From the NCBI GenBank assembly GCA_963920765.1, contig OY987252.1, positions 1,056,501 through 1,120,500 on the forward strand: DNA of 64,000 nucleotides, given 5' to 3'. The notes beneath the pieces are model-generated. The model was not told the DNA's origin, did no database searches, and saw nothing but the letters and a program-made list of their open reading frames with translations. The stretch comes from Ulota crispa (taxonomy: Eukaryota; Streptophyta; Bryopsida; Orthotrichales; Orthotrichaceae). The translations under genes and the position numbers were made by a program. The stretch's first letter is position 1; each line of letters begins with the position of its first letter. Below, piece by piece: positions 36,480 to 50,400 of the stretch.

Positions 36480-39400
36480 GTACTCTTTCTTTAGGGTGCT
36501 ATACAGCATGCCCATGTTAAAATAATTGATTTATGACACTTGAACCCCTTTGTGTTCATATTACTAAAACATACTCCCCCAACCTTCCCATGCAATAAGA
36601 GAGGTTGCATTTTATACCAATTCCCTATTTTATCCATGACTAGAAAGAATTATGAGATTTTGCCACTTTAGTTCCAAAAAAAAGCATATCAACTAATCCT
36701 GGCCATCAACAAGTCGCTTGGTGAGGGGCCATGGCAATTTGGCCCCCTCATTGCCCCTAGCCTAGATGACTGGGGCCAAGAGCTCAATGAACTACTTCAG
36801 GAGGTTGTGGATTCACGGTAAAAGTGCTTCGCTTTTCCAAATGAAATTTTGAGATATTGGAAATTCACCGTTGGAAATTCACCACTGGATGTTCACCATT
36901 ATAAGATTGAATTCTGAAATTTTGAATTCATTATTAGATTCAAAATCCATTGTTTCATCTACAATCTTGGTAGGGTGTACAATTAGATAATTCCAAAATA
37001 GCAAATAAATTGTTACTTTTACCTTTGCCTAAGGTGTTACAGAGCTTTTCCACTCTAGCTCAAAAAAATGGATGTCCACTAAGTTAGGCAAAGCCTCAAG
37101 GCCGCAAACATCTAGACAAGAAGGCAATGAGGGGTTCAGTTCGTCCCATCCTTGGTGAGGCCCAAACACCATCTTGAGAATACATGACATTGCTTTTATT
37201 CTTTATGTATTGTTTAAGAAATAGCTAAAACAAGCAGCAAAATGTTCCACTTCTAATATCATGTTGGCTAAAAATATTGTTACTAAGATTTTCACCTCAA
37301 GCCCCATATTCTCCAAGAATGCAAGAGCACTCCTATTCAATATTGATTAGTGGTTTAGGAATCTAGAGAAGAATTAAGTCTTTATTTGTTTTATAGATAT
37401 ATTAACGCGTCTTCTTTGAAAATAGTTTGTAGAAGTGAGAACACATGATTTGTATAAAAGTAAGACGCCATTTTTTCTTAAATCCAATTTTATGAATTTC
37501 ATTTTTAATAAAATACTCAATCTTTTCAATTTCAAGTATTTTGTTTCTTGTCTTGTTTTTTACAATTTTCATCTCCTTCCAACAACTCGGTTTTGTCAAA
37601 GATTTTTGTGATGCATTAACCCTTAAAGGACCACAAGGACAAAAAACATCCCTATTCATACACGGCAGGCCATGTATCCATGGTGACCTCCTCGGCGCTC
37701 AAGGATTAAGGAATAGTACAAAAACAATCTGAATAATTTATGCAAGTTTTTTGTGGGACTAGGGCTCCTAGTTTGATGAACCAAATTACCCAATCCAAGA
37801 TTTTGATTGCTCTTCAACTACTTTTGGCATTAAAACTTCCAAAAATTGTTGGCATAACAATATATTCCAGTAAACAGCAACATGGATCATAGAATATAGC
37901 ATAAACTGCCGAGTCCTTTAAAATAATGGGATTTTTGAAACAATCACTACTCTATTACTTACGAATGTTTTACAACCAATAAGAAGTTTCTACAATGACA
38001 TAAGTGCATTATCTAAGATGCTCAATCCTTATGGTGTATATGATACGTTGTGAACATGAGTTGTGCAATTCATATTGGTACAAATATCAATGAAAAAGTT
38101 TGACAAAAAAATCATTGGTTTGTTCTCTAGTTAACCCTTAAACGTCTAAAAGGCCCTTTGCGACCAGTACAATACGGGGTATTTTTCTTGTGTTTGGAAT
38201 GGATCCACACCTCTACTACATTTCAGACTGACATAGAAGTTGAAGAATAGATCAATGCGGTTCTAGTGAGCTACTGAAGATCCCAATTTAAAATTTCTTA
38301 TTAGTAGTAAACAACAACTATACGTCATGCCCTATGGACATTTAAGGGTTAACCCTTAGCACAAAAAATCTTTGACATGAACTAATCAATACCATATTTA
38401 TACTTCTAATGAATGCAAAGATTTAAAAACCAAAAAAGGAAAGAAATTTCAATACTTTACAAGAAACATAAAACTAGAAAGCATTGTACATCTTCAAATA
38501 ATGCAAAAAATAACCAAAACCAAGTTGAAGTTCCTATTATCAAAAAAATGTTACAGTACTAATTTCCACAAAAGCACCACTACACTATAGTTTCTTGTTC
38601 ACATGTTGACTGCGGTCATAATCTTTTTCTTAAGGGTGGAACCTACTCTCCAGCAAAAATTACAACAAAGCATACTCAACTGTTCCGTTGTTCAAGCAGC
38701 AAAGCAATATACGAGTTCATTGTTTAGAGGCTGAGAAGAGTCTTTTTATATGATGTGTTCAAGCAAAAACTCCCATGAAATTGACATACCTTTGAAACCA
38801 ACTATTTCAGCTTCTGCTTGAATATCCCAATCATTGCATTACAAAAGTATTATTGGATTTTAAATACAATATGGTACTATTTTTTATTGTTCTAATCAAT
38901 CATTATTCCTTTTAAGTCCATCATTCCTTTCACACCCTCAAAGTACTTGAAGTTTGAGGAAGGAGAAACAATGATAGATTCCAAATGCTATCAAATTTGA
39001 CAAATGCAATTCAAAGGCATTATTACGGTATGGTGAAATGATCAAAATAGGGAAAAACTACATTTGGTGGCGATGGTTTAGAATTGTCTCTAGCATTGAT
39101 ATTTAATTGCCGTCAGCGTTGGTCTTTTGCATCAACATCTAGATGTCCCTAAATAATCTCTAACCATTTCCGAGTTTATTTTGTAGCACAAGTGTAGTAC
39201 CAAAGTGAGTTATAGGGCAAATGTAAATTTAGTTTTTGTTAATGAGTTGGAATTCATGAGTCAAGTATTGTCTTTCACCTCAAAGTTATGGCATAATTGG
39301 AATTTATGATGGGCTTGTGAATTTTTACATTTATTTCAAAAAACAAAAGGATTGCAAGATAAGATCTATGCTTGTAGAAGTAAGAGTTTTTGTTTTTCTT

Positions 39401-41660
39401 GGTCAAACAACATGCATCCAACATGCTTTGCAGTAAAATGAAGTTGAGCATAATCATCAGTGTATGTGCACATTCATGCATAAAATGAACTCCTAAATTT
39501 TTTATACACCAAATATTGGCGTTATCAATAGTGAAGTTTGATACCATGGGCATTTAGGGGTTAACAAGTATGGTACATTTTGTGTCAAGATTGGCTAACC
39601 CACGCTTTGTTTAATAATTGTTTTGGAATTTCATCCAATTTTTCACCCAATCTTCTTAGTATTTATGAACATGGTGTCAAAATATGAGAGACCTTGCAAG
39701 ATGCAAAATAATTACGTTTCCAACCTTGCCTTTGGGTTTTCCATGACAAGAGTTCTTGAAACACATTAGCACGGTCATGGGGAGTGCACTATACATGATG
39801 TTTGTGGATAATGTGCGTTCAAGCCCTTATAAAATGGAGGCTATGTAGGTAAAAAAATGGATTTCTATAGGGCTATATTTACCTAGATTTCTAAATTTTG
39901 ACAATTTCATGTACTCTAGGCTTCATTTGAATTAAATTCTTGTGATGTTTTTGTATACCCTATGTTCATCATAAATACACAACAACACAAACAAAATCAC
40001 ACACATGTAATCAAAGACCAAATACTTCAAAACATAAATTTTAACCAATCACATAATATTTCAAATAAAAACTTGAGAGAAAATAGAAAGCATGGAAAAG
40101 AATATAATATAGCTAAAAGCATATTTGTAAATTCAATATAAAATGAAGGAAAAAGTAGTGAAACACATTCTACTTCAACCACAAACCCCTTCTAAATTGA
40201 GCACACAGAGAAATTAGAGAAAGTATGGGAAATGAACCCATGCGTAAAGGTAGCGTTGCGCTTGAACTCTTATAAAGTCCAAAAACTACATGTAAACATA
40301 AATAATTGTTGGAGAATCTAAGATAAACCGTGCAATCAAAACCACAAAACATGCAAGCATGTTAGCAGGTGCCGCTAAAGCACAACCCAACCCTCAAATC
40401 CATGCTAACTCGGCCCTAAGCCTAGGCCACAAGCACATAAATGAACAACAATGGAAGCTTCATCCAAATGTCTAATCATGTATCATTACCTGTACATCAT
40501 TTATTAACCCTATGACTCTAAGCTAGTGCTGAATACTGCTAACATTGGATACTTAGATAGGGATCAAACATGGGATACTTTGTCATACTCAAAACATGAG
40601 ATATTTTAGCTAACCATCAAATAATTAAAATATATCCAATAAAGATGTAGATTTACTTTTTTGAATATTGGCAAGGCTATTGTACATTTAAAAAAATTAT
40701 AATTCTCATTATTATATCCTACCCTTCATTATTTATAAAGAGCTCACACCCATTTCAATGACGTTTATTTTTTATAAAGCCATGTTAAAAATTTAGGACC
40801 AAAGCAATTATAATAACCCTTCATTTGATTGCATGTGTACAATAAATAAATAAAAGGAGTGCACTCCCTGTGAGCACAGTGTATTGTTAAGTGCCACAAT
40901 TGCAAAAGCAGAATAAAAGATACCATTGGTTTTTGGAAGCTGCCTTCATCTCAATTAGGGCTCTTGCGTTTTTGTAAATGCATTGACTGTCTTCCAACTA
41001 GTGTGAATAAGAGGTATGATTGTGGCAAAAATTAGCATACAAAATCTTCTTGCTAAACATTGCCAAATGAAAGCATGTGTATTGTCATGTGCATGTACCT
41101 AGTTATTAGCATGATGATTGAATGTCTTTGTGCAAACCTAATAATGTTTTTTTGAAATTTGGTTGCTTATCAAATGAGAGCATAATTTTATATGATCGTA
41201 TTTAGCTATAATGAGGTCTACATCCTTATTTGATATATTCTAGATATAAGCTCCAAGGGCGCTTCCTAAAAATCTTACCCTATATTAATGCCAACTAATA
41301 ATATTATATTGTACTACTTCAAACCCAACGTGTATTTGCATTGGCAATAAGTTTTCTTAAAAATTGAAACCTAGTAACTACCTTCACATCACCATATACT
41401 TGAAGATGGGAAAGTTGGAGTTTCCAAAGTAAAATTTGGTTCTTCTAACTCTTAATTCAAAGTATTGCAATTATTAGTGTTCTTGTTTTTACATTTGAAT
41501 AAAAGCAAGATGCAACATATGGTTTCAGAATTTCTCAAACAACATTGAAAAAGAGAATTTGAAATCTAAGTGAGGGTACATGCCCCCCCTCCCAAAAAAA
41601 TTTGATTGTGCAAAATTTTTAAAAAACATGTGTTGATCCAATTTTATTGAATATGGTATT
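36480..41660. other. No gene supported
   Basis: AT-rich sequence with frames of at most 92 codons (39275-39553 minus) and no motif. About 38.15-38.35 kb and the neighbourhood of 37.6 kb share a phrase around taacccttaaacgtctaaa and ttaacccttaaaggac, possibly remnants of one repeat. One diverged copy of the 18-bp palindrome lies at about 40326. Confidence 0.4.
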
Positions 41661-41666
41661 GGTCAC

Positions 41667-41793
41667 TACAAGGAGAAGGGGTCCAAACCTACAGAAACGA
41701 GTTGACAAGGCGACCAATCTGACAAGACAGGGCGTCTCCGCCCTTTTGTCTGTCATTTTTCAATCAATGAAAAAGTTCTCCCCTTGCAAATGC
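41667..41793. mobile_element. Candidate degenerate CACTA-type terminus or MITE
   Basis: CACTACAAGGAGAAGGGGTC at 41667 has the CACTA terminal signature. An imperfect inverted partner (GTTCTCCCCTTGCAAATG) is near 41790, and a short palindrome (GGGCG-TCT-CCGCCC with GACA/TGTC flanks) lies in the middle. It could be a small MITE, or the 3' end of the transposase-bearing CACTA element that begins about 1.1 kb away. No matching target duplication was found. Confidence 0.35.
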
Positions 41794-42891
41794 TGACTTG
41801 GATGAAACTCTACAAAAGGACAAGAGAGTCATGACTTGTCCATCCCTCGTGCACATGCATTCTATTCTTGAAGTGCTTTTCAATGCACATACATTGTTTT
41901 TTAACCTTGCGTAAAAAGTATTTCATGCAGTCAATGCAAACACAACATCTTTTATTGCAATAAAAGCATGAACTGCATTTTTCATAGCTCAATAGTATTG
42001 TGATTTCTTTTGGTGTCTTTGTCGAAGGTGGACAAATTATTAACTTGTTCAAAATAACGTAGCATGTCCAGCCACTCACTATAACCGTAATGAAATTTAG
42101 TGCGACACCAAATATAAAAGAATTGCATGGTGATTAAAGGCTTCACAAAATGCGTATACAACAAAAGTAAGAAAGCTCCGTTTAGGAAATGGATACAACT
42201 TTCACTTAAAAACTACAAAGTTCCACGAGCTACACTTTAATCATTTCAAAGGAAAACAGCGTACCTTGCTGGTCCTAAAATTAAATATGCCAAACTACAT
42301 TTGTAATACATAATCCGATATACTTAAGGATATCTCTTGATTTCTCCACCACTACACCCTATGTATCTGGAGGTTGCCATGCCTTTGCACCCAACCATAA
42401 CAAAAAAAATTATATCTAGAACTATAGTGTAATTGAACTTCCTGCCAAAACTATGGCAGAACACCTTCTCTTCCAAGGCTGGAGACACTTGTTGACAATG
42501 TCCTTTCATATGCATTCTAGAAGGTGATCTCAGATGTCCTCATTGTATTCATGTAACGAAACACCTAATGAATAGTCAAATAAAAAAAGTCAGTTGTTAT
42601 TAAGAGTAATTTTGATGTGAACAAAACTCCTTCAATTCCCCAGCGATGAACCTGCCGTAATGTCATCATGATGTTTACACAAAAGAAGCAAGAAACTTGC
42701 ATCTAACATTACCATGTCCACTTACATTATATCCATACAAACATGTTGTTAACAAAAACAATAGCAACAATGGCAACTTAGACATTGAAATCAAACAATA
42801 GTAATAAACTCAAACAACTCATACCCATTCACTATATTGATTAATCGGTTTTTTTTGTGTGGAAACCTTATCTTTTCATACATATTGTCTA

Positions 42892-44066
42892 TCAAAGGCT
42901 ACCTGCACTTGAATTTGAGAAACTAACTTCTTCTTCCATACTTGGTTCCAAATCTTCTTCCTCACTACTGCTTTTCTCTGCAATGCTGTATCTATTGAAC
43001 ACGTTATGTGGATTGCCTATTGATCCCTGGTTTTGTTCTCTTGAGTTTGAATGTGGTTGTGACCTCCTGTCAGATTGAAGTGGCCACCTCAGTTCATGTT
43101 TGTCTATGCCTTCATCGGCAACCTCATCTGTGCGATACTTTGGTCTGCCACACCGCTTAACGCGCCGTCTTTGGCCACCACTACTTTCACCAACACCAAA
43201 AACATTGCGGTCTTCTCGATTGTCCCTCTTGATTTCTGGAGTGGCCTTGTTACGTTGATGTGACATGTGCACCCCGCCCCTACTGCCACCGCTTGACCGT
43301 TGCCGACTTGGTACAAGGCGTTGCCTCATATTCACATTATGTCTAGGAGAAATAGGACGACTGACTTCCTTCGCTACATTTCTGTCGGATTCGAGTCCAG
43401 AGAAGTCTTTGTCCTCATCCATGTCAGACAATTCTTAGTTTGAGTCATTTGTATTGTTTGGCAGTACTTGCCTTCCGCGGACCTCCTTCTTCATAACCAC
43501 CTTCCACCTTGGAGCTTCAAGCACATCTGAATAGAATACTTAATGACTATGCTTTGGAAAAGCAAAGCTGTTACAACAAACAATTGTGCTAGTCCTATTA
43601 TAATTTGCTAAGGTAAAACCCCACTTATCCTTCTTGATTGTTGCATTCACCCCTACATAATTTGCTCTAACAAAGTTGCAAACCAAGACAACCAAGCTAT
43701 GCCTTTGATAGTTCAGTTCCAATATTTCTTCAATGTGGCCCACAAAATTGACATCTGTAGTGACTTGGTTAACATCACGAACTCCATTACAACAGACTTG
43801 TCTAAAGGTGGCAGCCACTCCACTATCCGCTGTCTTCATTTTATGCTCAATTGTCCGCACTCGGAAGTGATTGCCAAAAGCAAACATTGATTTATATGCA
43901 GTAGCTATTGGAAGTGGACCCCTTGTTGTGTCATATACGTCTACCTCAACAGACACTCCATTGTCAACATCCCGTCTCACTTCATCAATTACCCATTTGG
44001 CAAATGAAAGAAGCCCTTGCAATGCTGGAGGGTATGCAAATCGGTTTCTACTCCGGCCCCTTCTAT
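42892..44066 (-). pseudogene. CACTA transposon DUF4216-like exon with AT-hook-like tail
   Basis: One frame reads RFAYPPALQGLLSFAKWVID, then MFAFGNHFRVRTIEHKMKTA, ADSGVAATFRQ, IEEILELNYQRHSLVVLVC, KKDKWGFTLANYNRT, a TAA (43542), then VFYSDVLEAPRWKVVMKKEV. This follows the DUF4216 plan of CACTA proteins, where QVFYV is expected; CAA to TAA explains the stop exactly. A second TAA at 43437 precedes a 175-residue tail rich in Arg, Ser and Glu with RRRVKRCGRPKYRTD, an AT-hook-like GRP core. The tail ends SSEEEDLEPSMEEE. The exon is the 3' part of the CACTA gene whose transposase exons lie at 46-53 kb. Confidence 0.75.
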
Positions 44067-44682
44067 GATGTTTTCAAAAATCTCCTCTTGCACGTTCTCA
44101 CTGCATTAGAGCTTCGTCATATCTCCTACACATTCAAATTTTTGAAGTCATAACAATCTAGAACATTCTCATCACTCATTTAGAGGATGAGAGCTAGAAT
44201 CACAAATCCCTGACATCAAAGTCTACAAATGCACCTCCTAGACATGAGAATATGCACCAAACACACAAGCACAAGCAATTTCAATTGATGAAGAAAATAT
44301 ATACCCAACAGAAAGTTCTTTTGTTAGAAGATAAGAATTTAAATTTCAAAAAAGTACTACAAATGCATACATAATACTACACTAGTCTTGGAAGACAATG
44401 CATGTTCAAGAAGTTTTATTGGTTTGTAATTAATTATCATCATATAAAGCCGTTCACACCTCAACATGGACCCCTTGCCCATTTGAAATCATTAAGCTCT
44501 GACATGCGATTCTAGTATAACAGAGCATCAAATTTACAACTTCACATATGTTTAGTTCAGAGGAATCATCCTCTGTCAATAACCTGTAGTATGTCTTGTC
44601 TATCGGAGTGTATTGCTATTCTCAATTTTCCTAAACCAACTAACCATGATGGAGGTGACCTTGTGATCAATGAAGCCAAAAG

Positions 44683-44883
44683 TTATTTCTCAATCACCAT
44701 AGAAATTGGTGATCCATTATAAGTATAATGAAGCATTTCCCAATCCAGCTCACCCAATGACATACGGTGCGTGAGCTGCTCCCCCATGCCCTCGATAGCG
44801 ATTCTTTTTTCTCTACTGTGTCCTCCTAGACATACAAATTTCTTTCCATAAATCAGTCTTCTATAAGAAAGCTCAGCTATCAA
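44683..44883 (-). CDS. Unrecognised fragment between the DUF4218 and DUF4216 regions
   Basis: A 66-codon frame (YGKKFVCLGGHSREKRIAIE, LGELDWEMLHYTYNGSPISM) that may be a small exon of the CACTA gene or part of an insertion. No motif was recognised. Confidence 0.2.
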   Translation of the reverse strand: MIAELSYRRLIYGKKFVCLGGHSREKRIAIEGMGEQLTHRMSLGELDWEMLHYTYNGSPISMVIEK

Positions 44884-44949
44884 GAGATTGCACTATCAAA
44901 ACACAAAACAATAGTACATTGCTCCTGCCAGCTACTCTTACTCAAGGTG

Positions 44950-45190
44950 CTTCATTGTGTCCAAGGAATATTTGAGATTTTTTGGTACATTTCCTTCAAT
45001 CCCTATATTGAACCGGTTCATCAAGAAGCTCTCTCAGTTATTTTCTATATTTCACACTATAAGTAAATTTTTTACAGATTTATGACCCGATTTTAGCCAA
45101 AGTTTATAAATTACAAACGGTTTTTCCTCATTACACTTGGCTAGCATTGAACTGCTAGTCAGTTCTTCTCGAACCTTTTGCTGCAATACA
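44950..45190. repeat. Inverted repeat, left copy (partner 50401-50640)
   Basis: About 240 bp that matches the reverse complement of 50401-50640 at roughly 75-80% by eye. Shared landmarks are TTGAACCGGTTCATCAAGAAG, CACACTATAAGTAA and CTAGCATTGAACT. On the minus strand it contains the end of an open frame, TSSSMLAKCNEEKPFVIYKL, that is conserved in the partner. It is a dispersed element present twice in opposite orientation, not part of the transposase. Confidence 0.8.
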
Positions 45191-46099
45191 GCACCCATTG
45201 GTCCATCGTAGACACATTTATTGCCCTTGAACATTACCTCAACTTTGGTTGGTCCAGGCCCAACTGAAAGAAGACCAGTACTTGATGTATACAGAATGAC
45301 AGCCACCTATTCAGTTTTCTAAATACCTATGCTTTTCATAAACCGCACGTAGCTCTCATGCTTGCAAACCAATGCACAGCAAGTACGGCCATGTCGTTAC
45401 AGTATAGCCACTTGGTTTTCACAGTTCTCAATATGAATTAAACAATGGAAGAAACACTAGCCTATTTCATAGCAAAATCTATGTATATACCTGCATTTGA
45501 ATAGGCTTAGCCAGACGTATACTCCAGGCAGCCAGCTAGATCAATGGAATATAGGGTATTGTCGAATTCATATATACATACTCTTCAAATTGTGAACACC
45601 CTTCACCTCTCACAACAAATTCCATAGTCATTAGCTGGGTTTGATTAAGGAATTAGCTCAGTCTTTGTACAGTTCTATTTTGTGCACACCTAATTTACTT
45701 CATTGCTTTTCATGTCTCAATGCAAAAATTAGTGTATTATTTCATTTCATGACATAGAAGTACAGTCAAAGTGTTTTGTGCAATTACTCGGCAACTGTGC
45801 TATTTTTCTCATCCGGTTTCTACGATACGAGGTCACTCCAATCACTACAGCAATGCATTCACTTAAGATATCATTTGCTAGTTTAGCTACAATATAGTCC
45901 TTCTTAAATAATATTCATCCACTTCTGTTATAGGAGAGGTAATGCACAATGCGATTAAGCACATGCAAGATCTATTCATTTACAAGTTAGGCTATTCAAA
46001 ATTGTTCTTCACAATAAGCATACAAAACCATAATCAATGCAATTATAGCAATGAAAAGTGCTAATTTGAGGGGCTTTGAAATAGAAGAGATTGAAGTAC

Positions 46100-47003
46100 C
46101 TCCTGGATTGTTCCATGTGCACTGTGTTGTCTAGCACGAATGTGTGTATCATCTTCTGAAACCACGGTGTCATGCAACGGTCACGTTTAGGCTCCTCCAG
46201 TTTCTTGTCAAACATTGATGGCTCCTCATTTGCATTCCACGCCCTTCTTGTTGTTGGTGTGTACTGTAACATGTACTTGTTCAAAAATCCAATGGCTTCC
46301 TACCTCCTATACCCATTAGCCATGCTCCCTTTGGGTTTTGCCTTGTTCTTGACGTACCCTTTTAGCGTCTTCATGTATCTTTCAAACGGAGACATCCACT
46401 CAGTGTGGATGGGTCCACACAAATACAATTCTTCAACCAAGTGCACTAGCAGGTGCATCATGATAACAAAGACAGACGACGGTAACTCTTTCTCTAATGA
46501 ACAAATAGTTTCCGCAACATCATTTATCATTTGCTGTTTCTGGTGAATGTGAACAACTTTAGTGCATATTCTGCAAAACAATCTAGAAACACGCATTAAC
46601 GCTCCCACTACTAGTGGATGACCAATGTTCCTCAACGCCAAAAGCATTACTTGTTCCAGTAGTATGTGATAGTCATGTGCCTTAAGTCCTTGCATTTTAC
46701 CCCCTTGTATCCTCTATTGGAATGGCGTTACATAATTCAAAGGGAACTTCAAATTCTTTAGCGCTCCAAGAAACACTTCCTCATGTGTTTTTGTCAAAAC
46801 ATATGGTGCATCCGGCATGAAGAAGGACTCTCCATCCGGATTTGGCTGCAGATGTAGGTGCGGTTTAATTCCACGTACCCTCATGTCTTCACGGGACTTC
46901 ACACCATTGTTCTCCCCAAAAAGTATGCGAATGAGATTGTCATAGAGGTTCTTCTTGTAATGCATCACGTCTAGTGTGTGTCGGATAGGCAATTCTTGCA
47001 ATT
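46100..47003 (-). pseudogene. CACTA transposase, TNP2 end and DUF4218 region
   Basis: It begins ELPIRHTLDVMHYKKNLYDN, matching the family's ELPYW...HNLDVMHIEKN. It then reads PDAPYVLTKTHEEVFLGALK, a TAG (46716), and the DUF4218 core GLKAHDYHILLEQVMLLALR, ICSLEKELPSSVFVIMMHLL, VEELYLCGPIHTEWMSPFER and YMKTLKGYVKNKAKPKGSMA. A TAG at 46302 comes before EAIGFLNKYM, where a Gln fits. The exon ends at donor AGGAG|GTACTT (46100). Two nonsense codons make it non-functional. A 3.9-kb intron separates it from the upstream exon. Confidence 0.85.
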
Positions 47004-47655
47004 CAAAACAAACATCAAGTTTTAAATAATTTTAGTACAACAGAGTGGCTTAAGAGAAATGTCATCATCCATGAAACAAGGCATTCATTATGTACTTATA
47101 TGGAGTTACAAACAAATTCAGCTGGTGTTGTATAGTGCTATGCAACAACATTACTTAGAAACTCCACAGGTGTAAAACCATGTAATTTTTTATAACGTGC
47201 ACAGAACCTGATTTAGTGGTCTAAAATGATGTATGAATAATAATCCCGTATTACTCATGAAAGTATTGATGTACTACCTTCAGTGGGTGTCCAATTGACT
47301 TCCTTTACTTCACTTTCTAAACCATTGTAGATGTAAAATTCCATACTCATGTGTTCTCTGGAAGGTCTGTAGACAATGCTAATACAATCTTGACCACAAA
47401 GCTAAAAATCAATGTTACGGAGAAGCACCTTTTTCTCAAGACATTGCCAATCTCATTAAATTTCTAGAATGTAAAACTAAGGAAGACAATACAACCTCTT
47501 CTCCTTGAATATGTGAGAAATTACATGAGCTGGAGTACAAGATCAAGGCATTTATTACTTTCCTATTCATAGCTACATTCTTACAAAGAGTAATAACTAC
47601 TTCATTTCAGGCATGTTAGACTACATTGAATGATTACAGCACAATACTTCGATTA

Positions 47656-47969
47656 AGGTAGGAGCACCCATCCTTGTGAGGGTCTTCATAAGCGTGTCCT
47701 CTAAAATCTTGGAAAATCTGTGGAAGTAGATAGATGTAATGAAAAGAATGTAGAACATGTGAACATGAAATCTTAAAAGTGGTTATGGATACAATGGCAG
47801 TTTGCTCTTTAAAAATTCACAACTTATTCTCACAATATCCAAATAACAAATTCAAAAGTACAAACTCACTATTTTTCTCTTCCTAATAGTATCCTATAAT
47901 TTGCTAGATGTTTACTACTAGTCATCATGTTCAAAACCCTTAAACTCATGCTTATGGGTGCTCCTACCT
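47656..47969. mobile_element. Tc1/mariner-type MITE, 314 bp, inside the CACTA intron
   Basis: Terminal inverted repeats AGGTAGGAGCACCCAT (left) and ATGGGTGCTCCTACCT (right), with TA on both sides (47654-47655, 47970-47971). There is no coding capacity. It lies within the long transposase intron, so it inserted into the transposon or its remnant. Confidence 0.8.
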
Positions 47970-47974
47970 TATTG

Positions 47975-50395
47975 TTCCTTCAACCTTCCAATAACATTAA
48001 CCATGCTATCCCAAACATTTCTCAATAGCCTTCTTCCTTATATGCTTACAAAATTATAGAATACTATAATTACCCCATCTTTATTTCTCTACCTTAACTT
48101 CCTCATTCATTTTGGATATTATGAAATCAACCAGCTAGCTAGAAATAAAATTGCCAAGGCAACCTTTATAGTGATCGACCATGGCGACCAAAACTTACCT
48201 TAATCATTACTTCATTTTATGAAAACATATCCCTATGACCAGTGACTGTGCTCTTCAATTCATGGACAGTTTGATTGTATACTACTACATACATATAGAA
48301 TCAGACAGACAAGAATTGTACTTACTACAATTAAGGAATTTTACTTTTGGCAAACATGTTCACATTATCCTCATTAATTGTACTTCATACTCTTATTGTT
48401 CCGTTCATACAATCAGTTGATGTCCCAAAATTAGGGTTTTTCATATAATGAGCTGACGTTGCAAAGCATAGATAGGAATGACAATCCTTAATCTCAATTA
48501 CAAAGCATCATTGCACTCTCATCACACTTCAAATGAATCATATGCCGAACAAGAGAGGTAAATGTTGTGATTTCAAATTTACATTAGCCAAAGTAATATT
48601 TAGGATTGATTGAAGGTGCATCTCTAAGGTTGATCAAAACCCCGACAATAATACTACACTGCTATTCACAATTACATGCGCTGAAATTTTGAGGGTACGT
48701 TCTTAATGTAAACAACATTCACTTCGACTCTTCATTTATAGCTCTAACGTTGTTGCAACTAAGCTTAAACAATCAAAAGGTTATTCGTTAATTTGGGATA
48801 GATGCTTCATTATAAATTTATATTACGGATAATGAATGTTCTTTTCACATGAATATTTTGACAGCTCCTACTTCAATTTCTTGTAATTTACACTACATAC
48901 TTCACTGATGATGGTAGACAATCAATAAATTGTCAACATTTAGAGTATCAATCAATAGAAACCTATTGAATTTAAACAAAACAAACCTACAAAATACACA
49001 AAAGTTCCAAAATTGAACAAAGTCAGTGTTAGTTGCTTAGCAACTAACACCAAATGTTTTCATTGTCATGGTGTGTAACACATCTTACTTCTTCCTGTCA
49101 CACTCTCTTGAGTCATTTTGTTTCTACCCTTTTTCAATTAAAAAAATTTAAGAAAGTTATGTGTTGTACTGCAATCAAACCTAGATGTGGGAGAATATAC
49201 ACACGTTCTGCCAATAAGCATAGACTGTCTTTTATTGAATATTGTAAGAAATGATTGTATTGAGTAATGTTGAATCCTAATTACGGAGTATTTACTATAC
49301 AATATTCATGAATAACACTACCTTGCATAATACGAGCATACATAATTAAATACGCTTCACTTTTGAATATTCCTAATCCATTTTTTTTTTTAAACTCAAA
49401 ATTTGTCTTAGACTTTGTATTGCATTACCTGTATTGAAGCTTACATCTGCTAAACATTAGATGCACGTAACTTGCTATCATGAGAAACAATTAAAAAACC
49501 ATGCATTTTTGCCTTTTTCATTAGTTCAAAGTAGTCAGGTCTTTAATCTATCCAAGAGCTGAGATAGCACTCTTGCCTCTGTAATATATATTCTAAGGCA
49601 AACTCTGTTAGCCCAAATTATAACCCTAACTTGAAGAGTATCAATGGTGCTTTCATTGCACACCATACATGTAGCACCCTACAAATGAAGTGCTATTTGA
49701 ATAGAAGATCATAGTATTCATTATGTCTCCATAAAAAACCTTTCACAAACCTAAATATTAAGAAACAGTATTTTCCTACAATCAACATATTTTCTTGTTA
49801 CAAACTAAGTATTATTATCATTACTTCAGGATAGGGCATCATTGACGTCATCTCTTCACGATATCATCACAAAATTAAGTTCAACTAATTTGAAAAATCT
49901 TACAACAGAAACAGTCATAAGTCTATACATTAAGGTTAACTTCCTCACATAACATAAAAATATTGAGTTAAAGCCAAGGTTTTGTTGGAATGGTAATCCA
50001 AAAAGCTGTTCACTACGCCTAAATTTGTTGCTTTAGGGTAAAACTTGTGTAAGGTTACAAGATATGGAACTCTGACCAACCAAAAATACATTCACGACAG
50101 TTGCTTGGGCAGTTCCTACAATAACTAAATTTAGTTCTTCTATTTTACTTAATTTCTGTAAGTGTTTGACACACTTATATAAATTCACCGACGCCAACTA
50201 GTACCATCAGAGCATCAAAATGTATTCCACATTATTGCATAATATCACAGCTTCCAACATGTACATATATTTAATGCTTACATGCTATAATCCACAACTA
50301 CAGCTACTATCCAGGTTTCCTTAACTCTTATAGTTACATGCGCAAAAAATGGAATTGATATGCTATAGACATTTTAGTATATCATATATTGGCTT
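47975..50395. other. Remainder of the 3.9-kb transposase intron
   Basis: AT-rich with frames up to 66 codons (49054-49254) and no coding motif. It likely includes further unrecognised insertions. Confidence 0.35.
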
Positions 50396-50400
50396 CCCAT

